This document shows, piece by piece, positions 52,431 through 61,353 of a stretch of DNA of 64,000 nt. Position 1 is the stretch's first letter; the number at the start of each line of letters is the position of its first letter. The notes under the pieces are model-generated. The model searched no databases, had not been told where the DNA came from, and saw nothing but the letters and a program-made list of their open reading frames with translations. Where the stretch lies: the NCBI RefSeq assembly GCF_900090295.1, contig NZ_LT607753.1, forward strand, positions 1,054,001 through 1,118,000, read 5' to 3'. The DNA comes from Micromonospora coxensis. Lineage in GTDB: Bacteria; Actinomycetota; Actinomycetes; Mycobacteriales; Micromonosporaceae. A program made the translations under genes and the position numbers.

Positions 52431-53198
52431 GTGCGCCTACCATCGGCCGGGATCGTCCACCACGGTCGCGCGGAGGAGGGCCAGGCCATCAGCGGCACGA
52501 CGTTCCAGCACCTGACCGGGCGGGTCTGGCTGCTGCCCGGTGACGCGGACCCGCTCGCCGTGCAGGCCGGCGTGGCGCTGATCACCGACGAGCGGGGCGC
52601 CGTGCTGGTCGACGCCGGCCAGAGCCCGGCCCACGCCCGCGAGATCCGCGCCGCACTGGACGCGACGGGGCTGCCCGCGCCGCGCTGGCTGGTCTACACC
52701 CACCACCACTGGGACCACGTCTGGGGCGCCTGCGCCTGGCCGGACGTGGAGATCGTCGGCCACGTCGCCGGGGAGTCGCTGCTGCGGGCCGAGGCGGCCC
52801 GCCCGTGGAGCCACCGCTACCTGCGCGAGCAGGTCCGCGCCGAGCCCCGGCTCGGGCCCAGCTTCCGGGCCCGGGCCCTGGCCATGGAGACCTTCGACGA
52901 CTTCGCGATCCTGCCGCCGACCCGGACCTTCACCGACGAGCTGGAGCTGCCCACCGGCGTACGACTGCGGCACGTCGGTGGCCGGCACGCCCCGGACTCC
53001 ACGGCGGTGCTGGTGCCGGACTCGGGGGTGATGCTGCTCGGCGACTGCTGGTACCCGCCCCCGGCGCACCTGCGCGGGCCGGACGACGGCCCCGACCTGG
53101 CGCTGGTCGGGCGGCTGCTCGACGACGCCTACGGCTGGTACGTCTCCAGCCATTCGCCGCCGATGACCCTGGCCGAGGCGCGCGCCGCGCTGGCCTGA
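52431..53198 (+). CDS. Metallo-beta-lactamase-fold hydrolase
   Basis: A zinc-hydrolase-fold protein: THHHWDHVWGACAW (HxHxDH with the metal His and Asp), GHV, GRHAPDSTAVLV and GDCWYPP. The domain begins near TFQHLTGRVWLLPGD. Only one canonical in-frame start, GTG 52431, precedes it and it has no RBS. GGAGGAGG at 52472-52479 is spaced correctly for ATC at 52488, which would start IleSerGlyThr. The true start is unresolved; the C-terminal end is secure. Divergent from the cob operon riboswitch. Confidence 0.85.
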   Translation: MRLPSAGIVHHGRAEEGQAISGTTFQHLTGRVWLLPGDADPLAVQAGVALITDERGAVLVDAGQSPAHAREIRAALDATGLPAPRWLVYTHHHWDHVWGACAWPDVEIVGHVAGESLLRAEAARPWSHRYLREQVRAEPRLGPSFRARALAMETFDDFAILPPTRTFTDELELPTGVRLRHVGGRHAPDSTAVLVPDSGVMLLGDCWYPPPAHLRGPDDGPDLALVGRLLDDAYGWYVSSHSPPMTLAEARAALA

Positions 53199-53204
53199 GC
53201 CGGG

Positions 53205-53540
53205 TCAGCGCATCCGGCGCTCCGGGTGGGCCCGGTTCCAGGCGCGCATCCGCTCCGGGTAGCCGGTCCGCGCCGCCTCGTACAGCGGCACCGCGTGCCG
53301 GTGGGCCAGCTTCGCCGCCGTCCGCGGCGAGCCGGTCCGGCGGCGGATCCACTCTCCGTCGTGGGCGATCGCCATCACCGTGGTGTCGGTGGCGGTGGTC
53401 TCCGGTTCGAGGTAGAACTCCACGCCGTGCCGGCTGGCGACGAACGCCTCCAGCGCGGCGAGGTCCTCCCGGGTGGCCTCCCGGTCGAGCCTGGTCGGGC
53501 TCCCCTCGGCGGCCCGGGACCGTCGGCTGAACCAGCCCAT
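53205..53540 (-). CDS. Conserved hypothetical protein
   Basis: A 111-residue basic protein starting MGWFSRRSRAAEG. It contains LAALEAFVASRHGVEFYLEP, TTVMAIAHDGEWIRRRTGS and ends in PERRMR. Orthologues in actinobacteria are known only as hypothetical, as far as I can tell. AAGGAG lies 6 nt before the ATG. Next to the unrelated MBL gene, on the opposite strand, end to end. Confidence 0.65.
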   Translation of the reverse strand: MGWFSRRSRAAEGSPTRLDREATREDLAALEAFVASRHGVEFYLEPETTATDTTVMAIAHDGEWIRRRTGSPRTAAKLAHRHAVPLYEAARTGYPERMRAWNRAHPERRMR

Positions 53541-53629
53541 CTCCCGCTCCTTCCCTGTCGGCCTGTCCTCCAGTGCAGCACCCGAACCTGGCAGGAGGCT
53601 GCGAGCCCGGTGACAACGACCTGACCGGG

Positions 53630-54526
53630 TCAGCCGAGCGCGGCCATCTCCTCGTCGCCGAGGCGCAGCGCCCCGGCGGCGATGTTCTGCGCCAGGTGCT
53701 CCGGATCGCCGGTGCCGGGGATGGCCAGCACGTGCGGCCCCCGGTGCAGGGTCCAGGCGAGGCGCACCTGGTGCGGGGTGGCCCCGTGCGCGCGGGCGAC
53801 GGCGTGCACGGCGGCGGCGTGCTCGGCCACCGCGCCGGACTCCCGCCGGGTCCCGGCCAGCGCGAAGAACGGCACGTACGCCACCCCCCGTGCCCCGCAC
53901 TCGCGCAGCAGCGGGTCCTGCTCGCCCCGGTTGTCGACGGCGTAAGCGTTCTGCACGCAGACCACCGGGGCGATCGCCTGCGCCTCGTCCAGGTGGTCGA
54001 GGCGGACGTTGGACAGGCCCAGGTGCCGGATGAGCCCGGCCTCGCGCAGGTCGGCGAGGACACCGAACGCCTCGGCGACCGAGTCCCGGCCCGGCCGCCG
54101 CACGATGCGCAGGTTCACCACGTCGAGGTGGTCGCGGCCGAGCCGGCGCAGGTTCTCCTCCACCTGGGCGCGCAGCCCGGCCGCCGAGGTGTCCTCGTAC
54201 AGGCCGTGCGTCGGGTCGTACCCGAAGCCGACCTTGGTGGTGATCACCAGGTGCTCCGGGTACGGCGCGAGGGCGGCGCGGATCAGCTCGGTGGCGTACC
54301 GGGCGGGGCCGTCGCCGACGTTGAGGGTGCCGCCGGGCGAGACGTAGAACGCCGCCGTGTCGATGTGGTTCACGCCCAGCTCGACGGCGCGGCGCAGCAC
54401 CCGGATCGCGCGCGCCGGGTCGGGGTCGGGGGTGGTGCGCATGGAGCCGAAGCCCATCCGGTGCACGGTCCTGTCACCCAGGGTCCAGCTGCCCGCGGCG
54501 GCCGCGGTGATCTCGTCGACTGGCAT
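53630..54526 (-). CDS. Aldo/keto reductase family protein
   Basis: A 298-residue (beta/alpha)8 NADPH oxidoreductase. The Asp and Tyr of the catalytic tetrad are in NHIDTAAFYVSPGG and the Lys in ITTKVGFGYD. The tetrad His position reads LDVVNLRIVRR, so His appears replaced by Asn. That may alter catalysis or point to the class with substituted tetrads. C-terminal GTGDPEHLAQNIAAGALRL binds NADP. ATG 54526. Confidence 0.87.
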   Translation of the reverse strand: MPVDEITAAAAGSWTLGDRTVHRMGFGSMRTTPDPDPARAIRVLRRAVELGVNHIDTAAFYVSPGGTLNVGDGPARYATELIRAALAPYPEHLVITTKVGFGYDPTHGLYEDTSAAGLRAQVEENLRRLGRDHLDVVNLRIVRRPGRDSVAEAFGVLADLREAGLIRHLGLSNVRLDHLDEAQAIAPVVCVQNAYAVDNRGEQDPLLRECGARGVAYVPFFALAGTRRESGAVAEHAAAVHAVARAHGATPHQVRLAWTLHRGPHVLAIPGTGDPEHLAQNIAAGALRLGDEEMAALG

Positions 54527-54606
54527 CCGGCGACCCTAGCCAGCCCTGCCGGGCCGCGCAGTCGGCCGCGCACCCGATACCGCGATCGACCGCCCACTGT
54601 TAGGTT

Positions 54607-55836
54607 CTATGTGCTGGAGCGGTGCGCCGGCGGGCGGGTCGCCGGCACCAGGGCCAGCGTCGGGATCAGCAGCAGCGGCACCACCAGCAGGGCGCGCAGC
54701 GTCCCGACCCGGTCGCCGAGGAGGCCGAGCAGCGGCGGGCCGGCCAGGAAGGCCGTGTAGCCGATCGCCGCGACCACGCTGACCCGGTACGGCGCCCGGT
54801 CCTCGTCGTCGGCGGCGGCGCTCATCCCGACCGGGAAGCCGAGTGAGGCGCCGAGCCCCCAGAGCGCCACCCCGACGATCGCCACCGGGCCGTTGCCGGC
54901 GAGCACCGCCAGGCCCGCGCCGGCGGCGGCGAGCAGGATCGTGCCGAGCAGCACGGGCACCCGTCCCCAGCGGTCGATGGCGACCGTGCCGGCGGTGCGG
55001 CCCAGGGTCATGCCGACGACGAAGACGCCGAAGACGGCCGCGCCGGTGGCCTCGCTGACGCCGTACCCGTCGACGAAGGCGACGGCGACCCAGTCGTTGG
55101 CGGTGCCCTCGGTGAACGCCATGACCATGACCAGCGCGCCGACGAGCAGGGTGCGCGGCTCCCGCCATGCGGCGAGCAGCCCGCCGCGCCGGGCCTTCGC
55201 GCCGGCCCCGCCGGGTTCGGGGCGCTGCGCGGGCAGGAACGCCCGCGCGCCGAGCAGGGTGCCGCCGAGCACCACCACGGCCAGCAGGCCCAGGTGTACG
55301 CCGATCGGCGCGCCGAGCCGCGCCGCGCCCGCGCCGATCCCGGCGCCGGCGACCGAGCCGAGGCTCCAGGCGGCGTGGAACCGGGGCATGACCGTGCGGC
55401 CGAGTCGCCGCTCCACCGCCGCGCCCTCGACGTTCATCGCCACGTCGCAGGTGCCCGAGCCGTAGCCGAGCGCGAAGAGGCCCACCGCCACGCCGGGCAG
55501 CGAGCCGGCGACCCCGGCGGAGAGGCCGACCACGACCAGGCCGAGGGAGACCAGCACCGTGGCGAACACCACCGCCCGGGCCGCGCCGAGGCGTTGGGCG
55601 ACCAGCCCGGCGGTCGGCAGCGCGAGCATCGCGCCCACCGACATGGCGAGCAGCAGCAGGCCGAGCCGCCCCGGGCTGAGGCCGAGGGACTCGCGTACGG
55701 CGGGGACCCGGGCGAACCAGGACGCCACGGCGAGACCGTTGAGGGCGAAGACCACCGCCACGCCGGTACGGGCGGCGAGGACCGCCGGCGGCACGGCGGG
55801 CGCGGGCGGTGCGCTGACCGGGTGGGCTGACCTCAC
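54607..55836 (-). CDS. MFS transporter
   Basis: A 409-residue permease with twelve predicted helices. The charged loop after helix 2 reads GLVAQRLGAARAVVFA and MNVEGAAVERRLGRTVMPRFHAAW follows helix 4; the latter resembles the sugar/metabolite-exporter subgroup of YbjJ type. GTG 55836 has GAGAGG 8 nt upstream. It is divergent from the LacI regulator, with a LacI-type operator 41 bp upstream. Confidence 0.88.
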   Translation of the reverse strand: MRSAHPVSAPPAPAVPPAVLAARTGVAVVFALNGLAVASWFARVPAVRESLGLSPGRLGLLLLAMSVGAMLALPTAGLVAQRLGAARAVVFATVLVSLGLVVVGLSAGVAGSLPGVAVGLFALGYGSGTCDVAMNVEGAAVERRLGRTVMPRFHAAWSLGSVAGAGIGAGAARLGAPIGVHLGLLAVVVLGGTLLGARAFLPAQRPEPGGAGAKARRGGLLAAWREPRTLLVGALVMVMAFTEGTANDWVAVAFVDGYGVSEATGAAVFGVFVVGMTLGRTAGTVAIDRWGRVPVLLGTILLAAAGAGLAVLAGNGPVAIVGVALWGLGASLGFPVGMSAAADDEDRAPYRVSVVAAIGYTAFLAGPPLLGLLGDRVGTLRALLVVPLLLIPTLALVPATRPPAHRSST

Positions 55837-55876
55837 GGTGTTCCTCTCGTCGGTGTCGTGCCCGACGATCGCACAC

Positions 55877-55892
55877 CTGGAAGCGCTACCAG
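55877..55892. promoter_or_regulatory. LacI-type operator (site 1)
   Basis: CTGGAAGCGCTACCAG is a 16-bp palindrome with one symmetric mismatch pair, centred on the AGCGCT core typical of LacI-family sites. It lies between the divergent MFS and regulator genes. Confidence 0.7.
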
Positions 55893-55951
55893 CACAAGCC
55901 GTCCCGCCCCTTACCGGCACGCCGCCCGGCAGGGCATGATCGGAGGCGGGA

Positions 55952-55959
55952 GAGCGCTC
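55952..55959. promoter_or_regulatory. LacI-type operator core (site 2, weaker)
   Basis: GAGCGCTC, a perfect 8-bp palindrome with imperfect flanks (GGGA and CCAT), about 33 bp before the regulator ATG and 70 bp from site 1 centre to centre. Autorepression would fit. Confidence 0.45.
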
Positions 55960-55991
55960 CCATCACCGTCCCCGACGAGGTGGAGGACCAC

Positions 55992-56978
55992 ATGACGTCG
56001 CCGCACCGCCCGGCCACCCTCGACGACGTGGCCCGGCTGGCGGACGTGTCCCGTTCGACCGCGTCCCGGGTGGTCGCGGGCACCGGGTTCGCCTCACCGG
56101 CCGCCCGGGAACGGGTCCGCGCCGCCGTCGACCGGCTCGGGTACGCGCCGAACCCGGCAGCCCGGGCGCTGGCTCGCAGCGCGGGCGTACGGCTGGTGGT
56201 GGCGGTCTCCGGCGCCACCCGGGACGTCCTGGACGACCCGTACGTCGACCGGGTCGTCGGCGCCGCCGCGGCGGCCTGCGCGCCGTACCCGGCCGGGGTG
56301 GTGCTGCACTGGCTGCCGCTGCACGACCCGGCCGCCCTGGGACGTGTCGCGGAGGACCGGGGCGTGGCCGGGGTGGTGCTGGTGAACACCACCGAACCGC
56401 TGCTCGACGCGATCCCGGCCCGGCTGCGCGGGCGGGTCGCCTCGATCGGCATCGGCTCGGCGACGGTGCCCAGCTTCGACGTGGACAACGCGGGCGGGGC
56501 CAGCCAGATCGTGCACCACCTGTACGCCTCCGGCCGCCGCCGGATCGCCATGGTGACCGGCCCCCGGTGGTTGTCCTGCGCGGGCCGCTCGGTCGGGGCG
56601 TACCGCCGGATCATGCGGGCGGCCGGGTTGCCGGTCCGGCTGGTCACCGGTGACTTCACCGCCGCCCGGGGGCGGGCCGCCGCCGGTGAGCTGCTGGCCC
56701 GGTGGCCCGACACCGACGCCGTCTTCGCGGTCAGCGACCTCACCGCGCTGGGCGTGATCGCCGGGCTCCGGGAGACCGGCGTACGGGTGCCCGGCGACGT
56801 CGCGGTCGCCGGCTTCGACGACATCCCGCACGCCGCGCTCAGCTCACCCGGCCTCACCACGGCGAGCCACCCGGTCGGCCCGATCGCCGCCGCCGCGGCC
56901 ACCGCCGTGCTGGAGGGCCGGCCCGTCGCGCCGGTGACCTCGTTCCCGTCGACGCTCGTCCGCCGCACGAGCGCCTGA
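55992..56978 (+). CDS. LacI-family transcriptional regulator
   Basis: A 328-residue repressor. N-terminal helix-turn-helix ATLDDVARLADVSRSTASRV and hinge helix NPAARALARSAG, then the periplasmic-binding-protein fold with FAVSDLTALGVIAGLRE and VAGFDDIPHAALSSPGLTTA. ATG 55992 has GGAGG 4-5 nt upstream; a GTG at 55980 is an alternative. It probably controls the divergent MFS gene. Ligand is likely a sugar-like molecule but is unknown. Confidence 0.93.
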   Translation: MTSPHRPATLDDVARLADVSRSTASRVVAGTGFASPAARERVRAAVDRLGYAPNPAARALARSAGVRLVVAVSGATRDVLDDPYVDRVVGAAAAACAPYPAGVVLHWLPLHDPAALGRVAEDRGVAGVVLVNTTEPLLDAIPARLRGRVASIGIGSATVPSFDVDNAGGASQIVHHLYASGRRRIAMVTGPRWLSCAGRSVGAYRRIMRAAGLPVRLVTGDFTAARGRAAAGELLARWPDTDAVFAVSDLTALGVIAGLRETGVRVPGDVAVAGFDDIPHAALSSPGLTTASHPVGPIAAAAATAVLEGRPVAPVTSFPSTLVRRTSA

Positions 56979-57033
56979 GGCCCGACGCACCGGCCGGTGG
57001 TGTCGGTCACCCCCGGATCCGCCGGGCGCCCGG

Positions 57034-58158
57034 TCAGAGCGCCGGCAGCCCGAGCGCCTCGTCCACCCGGGCCAGCACCGCCGCGTCGTCGTCGGTGCGT
57101 ACCCCGCGCAGCAGGTCGATGGCGGTGGCCCGGACCTGACCGACGATCACGGCCAGCGGCAGGGTCTGCCCGGGGGTGAAGAGCCGGCCGACGGCGCGTA
57201 CCGCCGCCAGGGCGGCGTCGTCGGCGCGCTCGGCGTGCCGGTCGGCCTCGGCGTCCGCGCCGTCGAGGTCGGCGGCGAGCGCCGCGCCGGCCTCGCGGAC
57301 CGCCTCGGCAAGCACCCGCAGCGCCGCCACCAGCTCGGCCGGCACCGGGCCGGGCAGCCGGTTGAAGGTCACCCCGGCCCGGGCGAGGACCCGCACGTTG
57401 CGCACCGCGTAGTCGATCTGGCCGACCGAGGCGTCCACGGTGCGCAGCCGGCCGATGTGCCGGTGGCGGCGCACGTGCAGCCGCAGCGCCTCCCCGGCGG
57501 CGAGGACGGCGGTGCGCAGCCGCTCCACCCCGGCGTCGAGCCGGCGGGCCCGGTCCAGGGCGGCCAGGGCCGCCGCCTCGTCCCGGTCGGCGAGGGCGGC
57601 GGCGACCTCCTCCAGCGCCTCGGCCATCCCGTCGAAGGTGCGCCGGAACTCGGCCACCAGCGGGGCCAGCGGCCGGCGGACGTCGACGAGCTGGCTGGCC
57701 ACCAGCGCCACCACGCCACCGATCAGCGCGTCGACGAAGCGGAACGGCACCAGCGACTCGGTCGGCGGGGAGACCACCACCAGGTACAGCGCCGACACGG
57801 CGGCCTGGACCACGGAGACGCTGCTCGCGCCGATCGCCACCGCCAGGGCGACGGTCAGCAGGATGACCGTGAAGACGGTCCAGGTGGTGCGGGGCCCGAG
57901 CGCCTGCACCACCAGGTCCGCGACGAGCACGCCGGCGGCCACCCCGAGCACCACCTCGACCGCGCGACGCACCCGCTGCCCACGCGCCTGGCCGAGGACG
58001 ATCAGCGCGGCGGCCGGAGCGAAGAACGGCTGCGGGTGCCCGACCAGCCGGGTGGCGAGCATCCAGGCCACCGTCGCGGCCAGGGTCGCCTCGACCACCG
58101 GCAGCCAGCCCTGCCGCAGCCGTCCGGCGGCGTCCCGCCACCAGCCCCACCGGAGCAT
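57034..58158 (-). CDS. FUSC-family (aromatic acid exporter-like) membrane protein
   Basis: A 374-residue protein. Residues 20-170 hold about six membrane helices (EATLAATVAWMLATRLVG; FFAPAAALIVLGQARGQR; DALIGGVVALVASQLVD), as in the FUSC/ArAE half-family. The rest is a long coiled cytoplasmic domain (ALEEVAAALADRDEAAALAAL). GGAGGAGG lies 5 nt before the ATG at 58158. Substrate is not predictable. Confidence 0.8.
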   Translation of the reverse strand: MLRWGWWRDAAGRLRQGWLPVVEATLAATVAWMLATRLVGHPQPFFAPAAALIVLGQARGQRVRRAVEVVLGVAAGVLVADLVVQALGPRTTWTVFTVILLTVALAVAIGASSVSVVQAAVSALYLVVVSPPTESLVPFRFVDALIGGVVALVASQLVDVRRPLAPLVAEFRRTFDGMAEALEEVAAALADRDEAAALAALDRARRLDAGVERLRTAVLAAGEALRLHVRRHRHIGRLRTVDASVGQIDYAVRNVRVLARAGVTFNRLPGPVPAELVAALRVLAEAVREAGAALAADLDGADAEADRHAERADDAALAAVRAVGRLFTPGQTLPLAVIVGQVRATAIDLLRGVRTDDDAAVLARVDEALGLPAL

Positions 58159-58206
58159 CGCCGCCTCCTCCCACCGGGTCGGCCCCACCGTAGCCCGGCC
58201 GGCGGG

Positions 58207-59028
58207 TCAGGCCCGCCAGACCCCGGCGGCCTGCGCGGCGTACGCCCGGAAGTCGCGCGGCGGGCGGCCGAGGATCCGCTCGACGCCGTCGGCCAGGTGC
58301 GCGTTGCGCCCGTCGAGCAGGTCGCTGAACAGGTACGTCAGCAGCGCCACCACCTCGGCCGGGACACCTGCGGCGGCGAGGTCGGCCGCGTACGCCTCGA
58401 CGGCGACCGGCACCAGGCGCACCGGCCGGCCGGCGGCCGTGGCGATCTCGGCGACCGCCTCGGCGAAGGTCAGCAGCCGGGGGCCGGTCAGCTCGTACGT
58501 CGCCCCGGCGTGCACGTCGGTGGTGAGGGCGGCCACGGCCGCCTCGGCGATGTCGTCGGCGTCGACGAACGGCTCCGGCACCGCGCCGACGGGCAGCGCC
58601 AGCACCCCGGCGCGGACCGGCTCGACCAGGTGCCCCTCGCTGAAGTTCTGCGCGAACCAACTGGCTCGCAGCACGGTGGTGGGGACGCCGCTCGCGGCGA
58701 CGGCCCGCTCGGCCCGGGCCGCCTCCGGCTCGCCGCGTCCGGAGAGCAGCACCAGCCGCCGTACCCCCTCGTCGGCCGCGAGCCGGGCGAGGCCGCCGAC
58801 CGTCTCCACCGCCCCGGGGACGGCCAGGTCCGGTTGGTACGCCAGGTAGACCGCGCCGACGCCGCGCAGCACCGGCTGCCAGGTGTCCGGGTCGGTCCAG
58901 TCGAAGGGCGGCGTGCCGGCCCGGGAGCCGATCCGGTGCGGTACGCCGCGCGCGGCCAGCCGCGCCGCGACCCGCCGTCCGGTCTTGCCGGTGCCGCCGA
59001 GGACGAGTGTCGTCAGGTGTGCTGCCAT
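58207..59028 (-). CDS. NmrA-like NAD(P)-binding protein
   Basis: A 273-residue atypical short-chain reductase: TTLVLGGTGKTGRRVAARLA dinucleotide motif, VYLAYQPDL, LRASWFAQNFSEG and DADDIAEAAVAAL. The YxxxK pair of true SDR enzymes is missing, consistent with the NmrA/azoreductase-like group. It is divergent from the AraC regulator (81 bp between starts), which may control it. Function likely redox sensing or quinone reduction. Confidence 0.85.
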   Translation of the reverse strand: MAAHLTTLVLGGTGKTGRRVAARLAARGVPHRIGSRAGTPPFDWTDPDTWQPVLRGVGAVYLAYQPDLAVPGAVETVGGLARLAADEGVRRLVLLSGRGEPEAARAERAVAASGVPTTVLRASWFAQNFSEGHLVEPVRAGVLALPVGAVPEPFVDADDIAEAAVAALTTDVHAGATYELTGPRLLTFAEAVAEIATAAGRPVRLVPVAVEAYAADLAAAGVPAEVVALLTYLFSDLLDGRNAHLADGVERILGRPPRDFRAYAAQAAGVWRA

Positions 59029-59109
59029 GCCGCCCAGTCAACCCGCCGGCGGTGAGACGCTGAATGGCTCGGACGCGCAACGGCATTCGCCGGCGTCTAC
59101 GATTCGCTC

Positions 59110-60042
59110 GTGGATCCATTGACCGGCCTCCTCGACGGCCCCCGGGCCCGGGGCGCGTTCCTGCTCCGGTCGCTGCTGGACCCGCCGTTCGCGCTGCGCA
59201 TCGAGGACCGCGCCCCGCTGACCGTGGTGGCCCTGGTGCGCGGGAGCGCCTGGGTGGTGCCGGACGACGGCACGGCGCAACTGCTGCGCCCCGGGGACGT
59301 CGCGGTGCTGCGCGGTCCCGACGCGTACACCGTCGCCGACGACCCGGGCACGCCGCCGCAGGTGGTCGTCCACCCCGGGCAGCGCTGCACCGACCTGCGC
59401 GGCGAGTCGCTGGCCACCACGTGGGGGCTGGGGGTACGCACCTGGGGCACCGGGACGCCGGGCGACACGGTGCTGCTGACCGGCACGTACCAGCTCCCGG
59501 GTGAGGTCGACCGGCGGCTGCTCGGCGCGCTGCCGCCGCTGCTGGTGGTCCGCGCGCAGGAGTGGCACAGCCCTCTGGTCGGCCTGCTCGCCGAGGAGGT
59601 GACCCGGGACGCCCCGGGCCAGGAGGCGGTCCTGGACCGGCTGCTCGACCTGCTGCTGATCGCGGTGCTGCGCCACTGGTTCGACCGGCCCGGCGGCGGC
59701 CCGTCCTGGTACGCGGCCACCGCCGACCCGGTGGTCGGGCCGGCGTTGCGGCTGCTGCGCGCCGAGCCCGCCCGGGCGTGGACGGTGGCCTCCCTCGCCG
59801 CCGAGGTGGGCGTCTCCCGGGCCGCGCTGGCCCGCCGCTTCACCGAACTGGTCGGCGAGCCACCGATGACCTTCCTGACCGACTGGCGGTTGAGCCTCGC
59901 CGCCGACCTGCTGCGCGAGCCGGACGCCACCCTCGCCTCGGTGGCCCGCCGGGTCGGCTACGGCAGCCCGTTCGCGCTGAGCACCGCCTTCCGGCGGGTA
60001 CGCGGCATCAGCCCTCGCGCCCACCGCACCCGCACCCCCTGA
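59110..60042 (+). CDS. AraC-family regulator with cupin-type sensor
   Basis: A 310-residue regulator. Residues about 1-180 are a cupin-like ligand domain (LLRPGDVAVLRGPDAYTVAD), residues about 205-310 two AraC helix-turn-helices (VASLAAEVGVSRAALARRF; LASVARRVGYGSPFALSTAFRR). The start is GTG 59110, with no good RBS. It probably governs the divergent NmrA-like gene. Confidence 0.92.
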   Translation: MDPLTGLLDGPRARGAFLLRSLLDPPFALRIEDRAPLTVVALVRGSAWVVPDDGTAQLLRPGDVAVLRGPDAYTVADDPGTPPQVVVHPGQRCTDLRGESLATTWGLGVRTWGTGTPGDTVLLTGTYQLPGEVDRRLLGALPPLLVVRAQEWHSPLVGLLAEEVTRDAPGQEAVLDRLLDLLLIAVLRHWFDRPGGGPSWYAATADPVVGPALRLLRAEPARAWTVASLAAEVGVSRAALARRFTELVGEPPMTFLTDWRLSLAADLLREPDATLASVARRVGYGSPFALSTAFRRVRGISPRAHRTRTP

Positions 60043-60300
60043 CCCCCCACCACCCCTCCCAGCCGAGCCACCCCGCCCCTCCCGCCGGCCAACCGCCCGC
60101 CCCCAGCCACCCCTACCCCACACGCTCCCGAGCCGACCCCGCCCCGCCCTCACGCTGCCCCCGTCCCCCCTCGCGCTGCCCCCCGCTGCCCCCGCGCGCC
60201 CCGCACCTCGCACTGCCCCTACCCCGCCCTCACGCGCCGCCCCCCCACCCCGCCCTCCCACACGCCGCCCTCGCACGCCGCTCTCGCGCCGCCCTCGCGC

Positions 60301-60435
60301 CGCCCTCCCACGCGCCGCCCTCGCACGCGCCGCCCTCGCACGCGCCGCCCTCGCACGCGCCGCCCTCGCACGCGCCGCCCTCGCACGCGCCGCCCTCGCA
60401 CGCGCCGCCCTCGCACGCGCCGCCCTCGCACGCGC
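60301..60435. repeat. 15-bp tandem repeat, nine units
   Basis: One variant (60301-60315) then eight identical units of CGCCCTCGCACGCGC. No spacers and no coding role. It ends 16 bp before the palindrome. Confidence 0.95.
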
Positions 60436-60450
60436 CGCCCTCGCGCTGCG

Positions 60451-60504
60451 CTTTCAGAGAAAGAGTGGCTATCCGAGCCGGAATAGCCACTCTTTCTCGG
60501 AAAG
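60451..60504. repeat. 22-bp imperfect palindrome, copy 2 of the two-copy family
   Basis: Arms 60451-60472 and 60483-60504 pair at 21 of 22 positions (core GAGAAAGAGTGGCTAT) around a 10-bp loop. It aligns along its length with the reverse complement of 613-670. It lies between two unrelated tandem arrays. Confidence 0.85.
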
Positions 60505-60540
60505 TGGCCGCACACGGCGGGGCGGTGGCATGCCCCCGGA

Positions 60541-60620
60541 GCGGCGCACGCATGGAGCGGCGCACGCACGAGGCGGCGCACGCACAGGGCGGCGCACGCA
60601 CAGGGCGGCGCACGCACGGA
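60541..60620. repeat. 16-bp tandem repeat, five units
   Basis: Five near-copies of GCGGCGCACGCACAGG, differing at the last three or four bases. It lies 36 bp after the palindrome and is unrelated to the upstream array. Confidence 0.9.
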
Positions 60621-60683
60621 GCGGTAGCGGCGGGGGGGCGAAGTGGAGGGCGCAGCGGAGGGGGGTGCGCGGGACGGGGCGGG

Positions 60684-61313
60684 TCAGGTGCCGGTGAAGG
60701 CGTGCAGCAGAGTGCGCACGGCCGCCCGCAGATCGGCGCGGCTCTGCGGGGTGCCGGGCGGCGGGGCGCTCAGCGCCCCGGCGCCGACCAGGCGGTCGAA
60801 GAGCAGCCCGTCGACGAAGGCGACGAACTGGTCGCCCTGCCGGCGCGGGTCCGTCGCCCCGGCGCCGGCCAGCAGCGCCCGGGCCTGCTCCCGCAGCGCG
60901 GTGCCGTGTTCCAGGATGGAGCGCAGCTCGGGGCGGTGGACGGCCTCCAACAGGCAGGCGTACCGGGCGAGGGTGCGGTCGCGGTCGGTGGTGAGCCAGC
61001 GGTCGAGCACCTCGGCGGTGCCGGCGGCGAGCCGGTCGAGGTCGGCGGCGGTGAGCCGGGGCGGCGGGCCCGGTGGCGGCGTACCGGTGGGCAGCGAGCG
61101 TGCGGCCAGGTCCTCCCGGTCCCGCTCGGCCAGGCGTCGGACCACCGCTTCGATGAGCGCCTGCCGGGTGCGCAGGTACGCCGAGGTGGTGCCGAGCGGC
61201 ACGCCGGCGCGGGCGTCCACCGCCCGGTGGGTCAGCGCCCGCATGCCGCCCTCGGCGAGCAGCGTGATGGCCGCGTCGGCGAGCGACGCGACCCGCGCGT
61301 CCCGAGCGTTCAT
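60684..61313 (-). CDS. TetR-family repressor
   Basis: A 209-residue regulator. N-terminal helix-turn-helix SLADAAITLLAEGGMRALTHRAVDARAGVPLGTTSAYLRTR, in part, and a helical ligand domain. ATG 61313. It is divergent from the FAD monooxygenase with a 67-bp gap that contains two palindromes, so it most likely represses that gene and itself. Confidence 0.92.
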   Translation of the reverse strand: MNARDARVASLADAAITLLAEGGMRALTHRAVDARAGVPLGTTSAYLRTRQALIEAVVRRLAERDREDLAARSLPTGTPPPGPPPRLTAADLDRLAAGTAEVLDRWLTTDRDRTLARYACLLEAVHRPELRSILEHGTALREQARALLAGAGATDPRRQGDQFVAFVDGLLFDRLVGAGALSAPPPGTPQSRADLRAAVRTLLHAFTGT

Positions 61314-61334
61314 CCTGGGCCCCCTCCATACGTT

Positions 61335-61346
61335 CTACGCCTGTAG
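61335..61346. promoter_or_regulatory. TetR operator candidate, site 1
   Basis: CTACGCCTGTAG is a 4-bp-arm palindrome whose half-site CTAC/GTAG recurs in site 2. It lies 22 bp before the repressor start. Confidence 0.5.
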
Positions 61347-61353
61347 TATGAGT

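Larger units (their letters stand above)
60043..60683. other. Repeat-rich intergenic stretch
   Basis: Contains Pro/Arg-coding low-complexity DNA, a 15-bp tandem array, a long palindrome and a 16-bp tandem array, detailed below. I see no gene. Confidence 0.7.
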
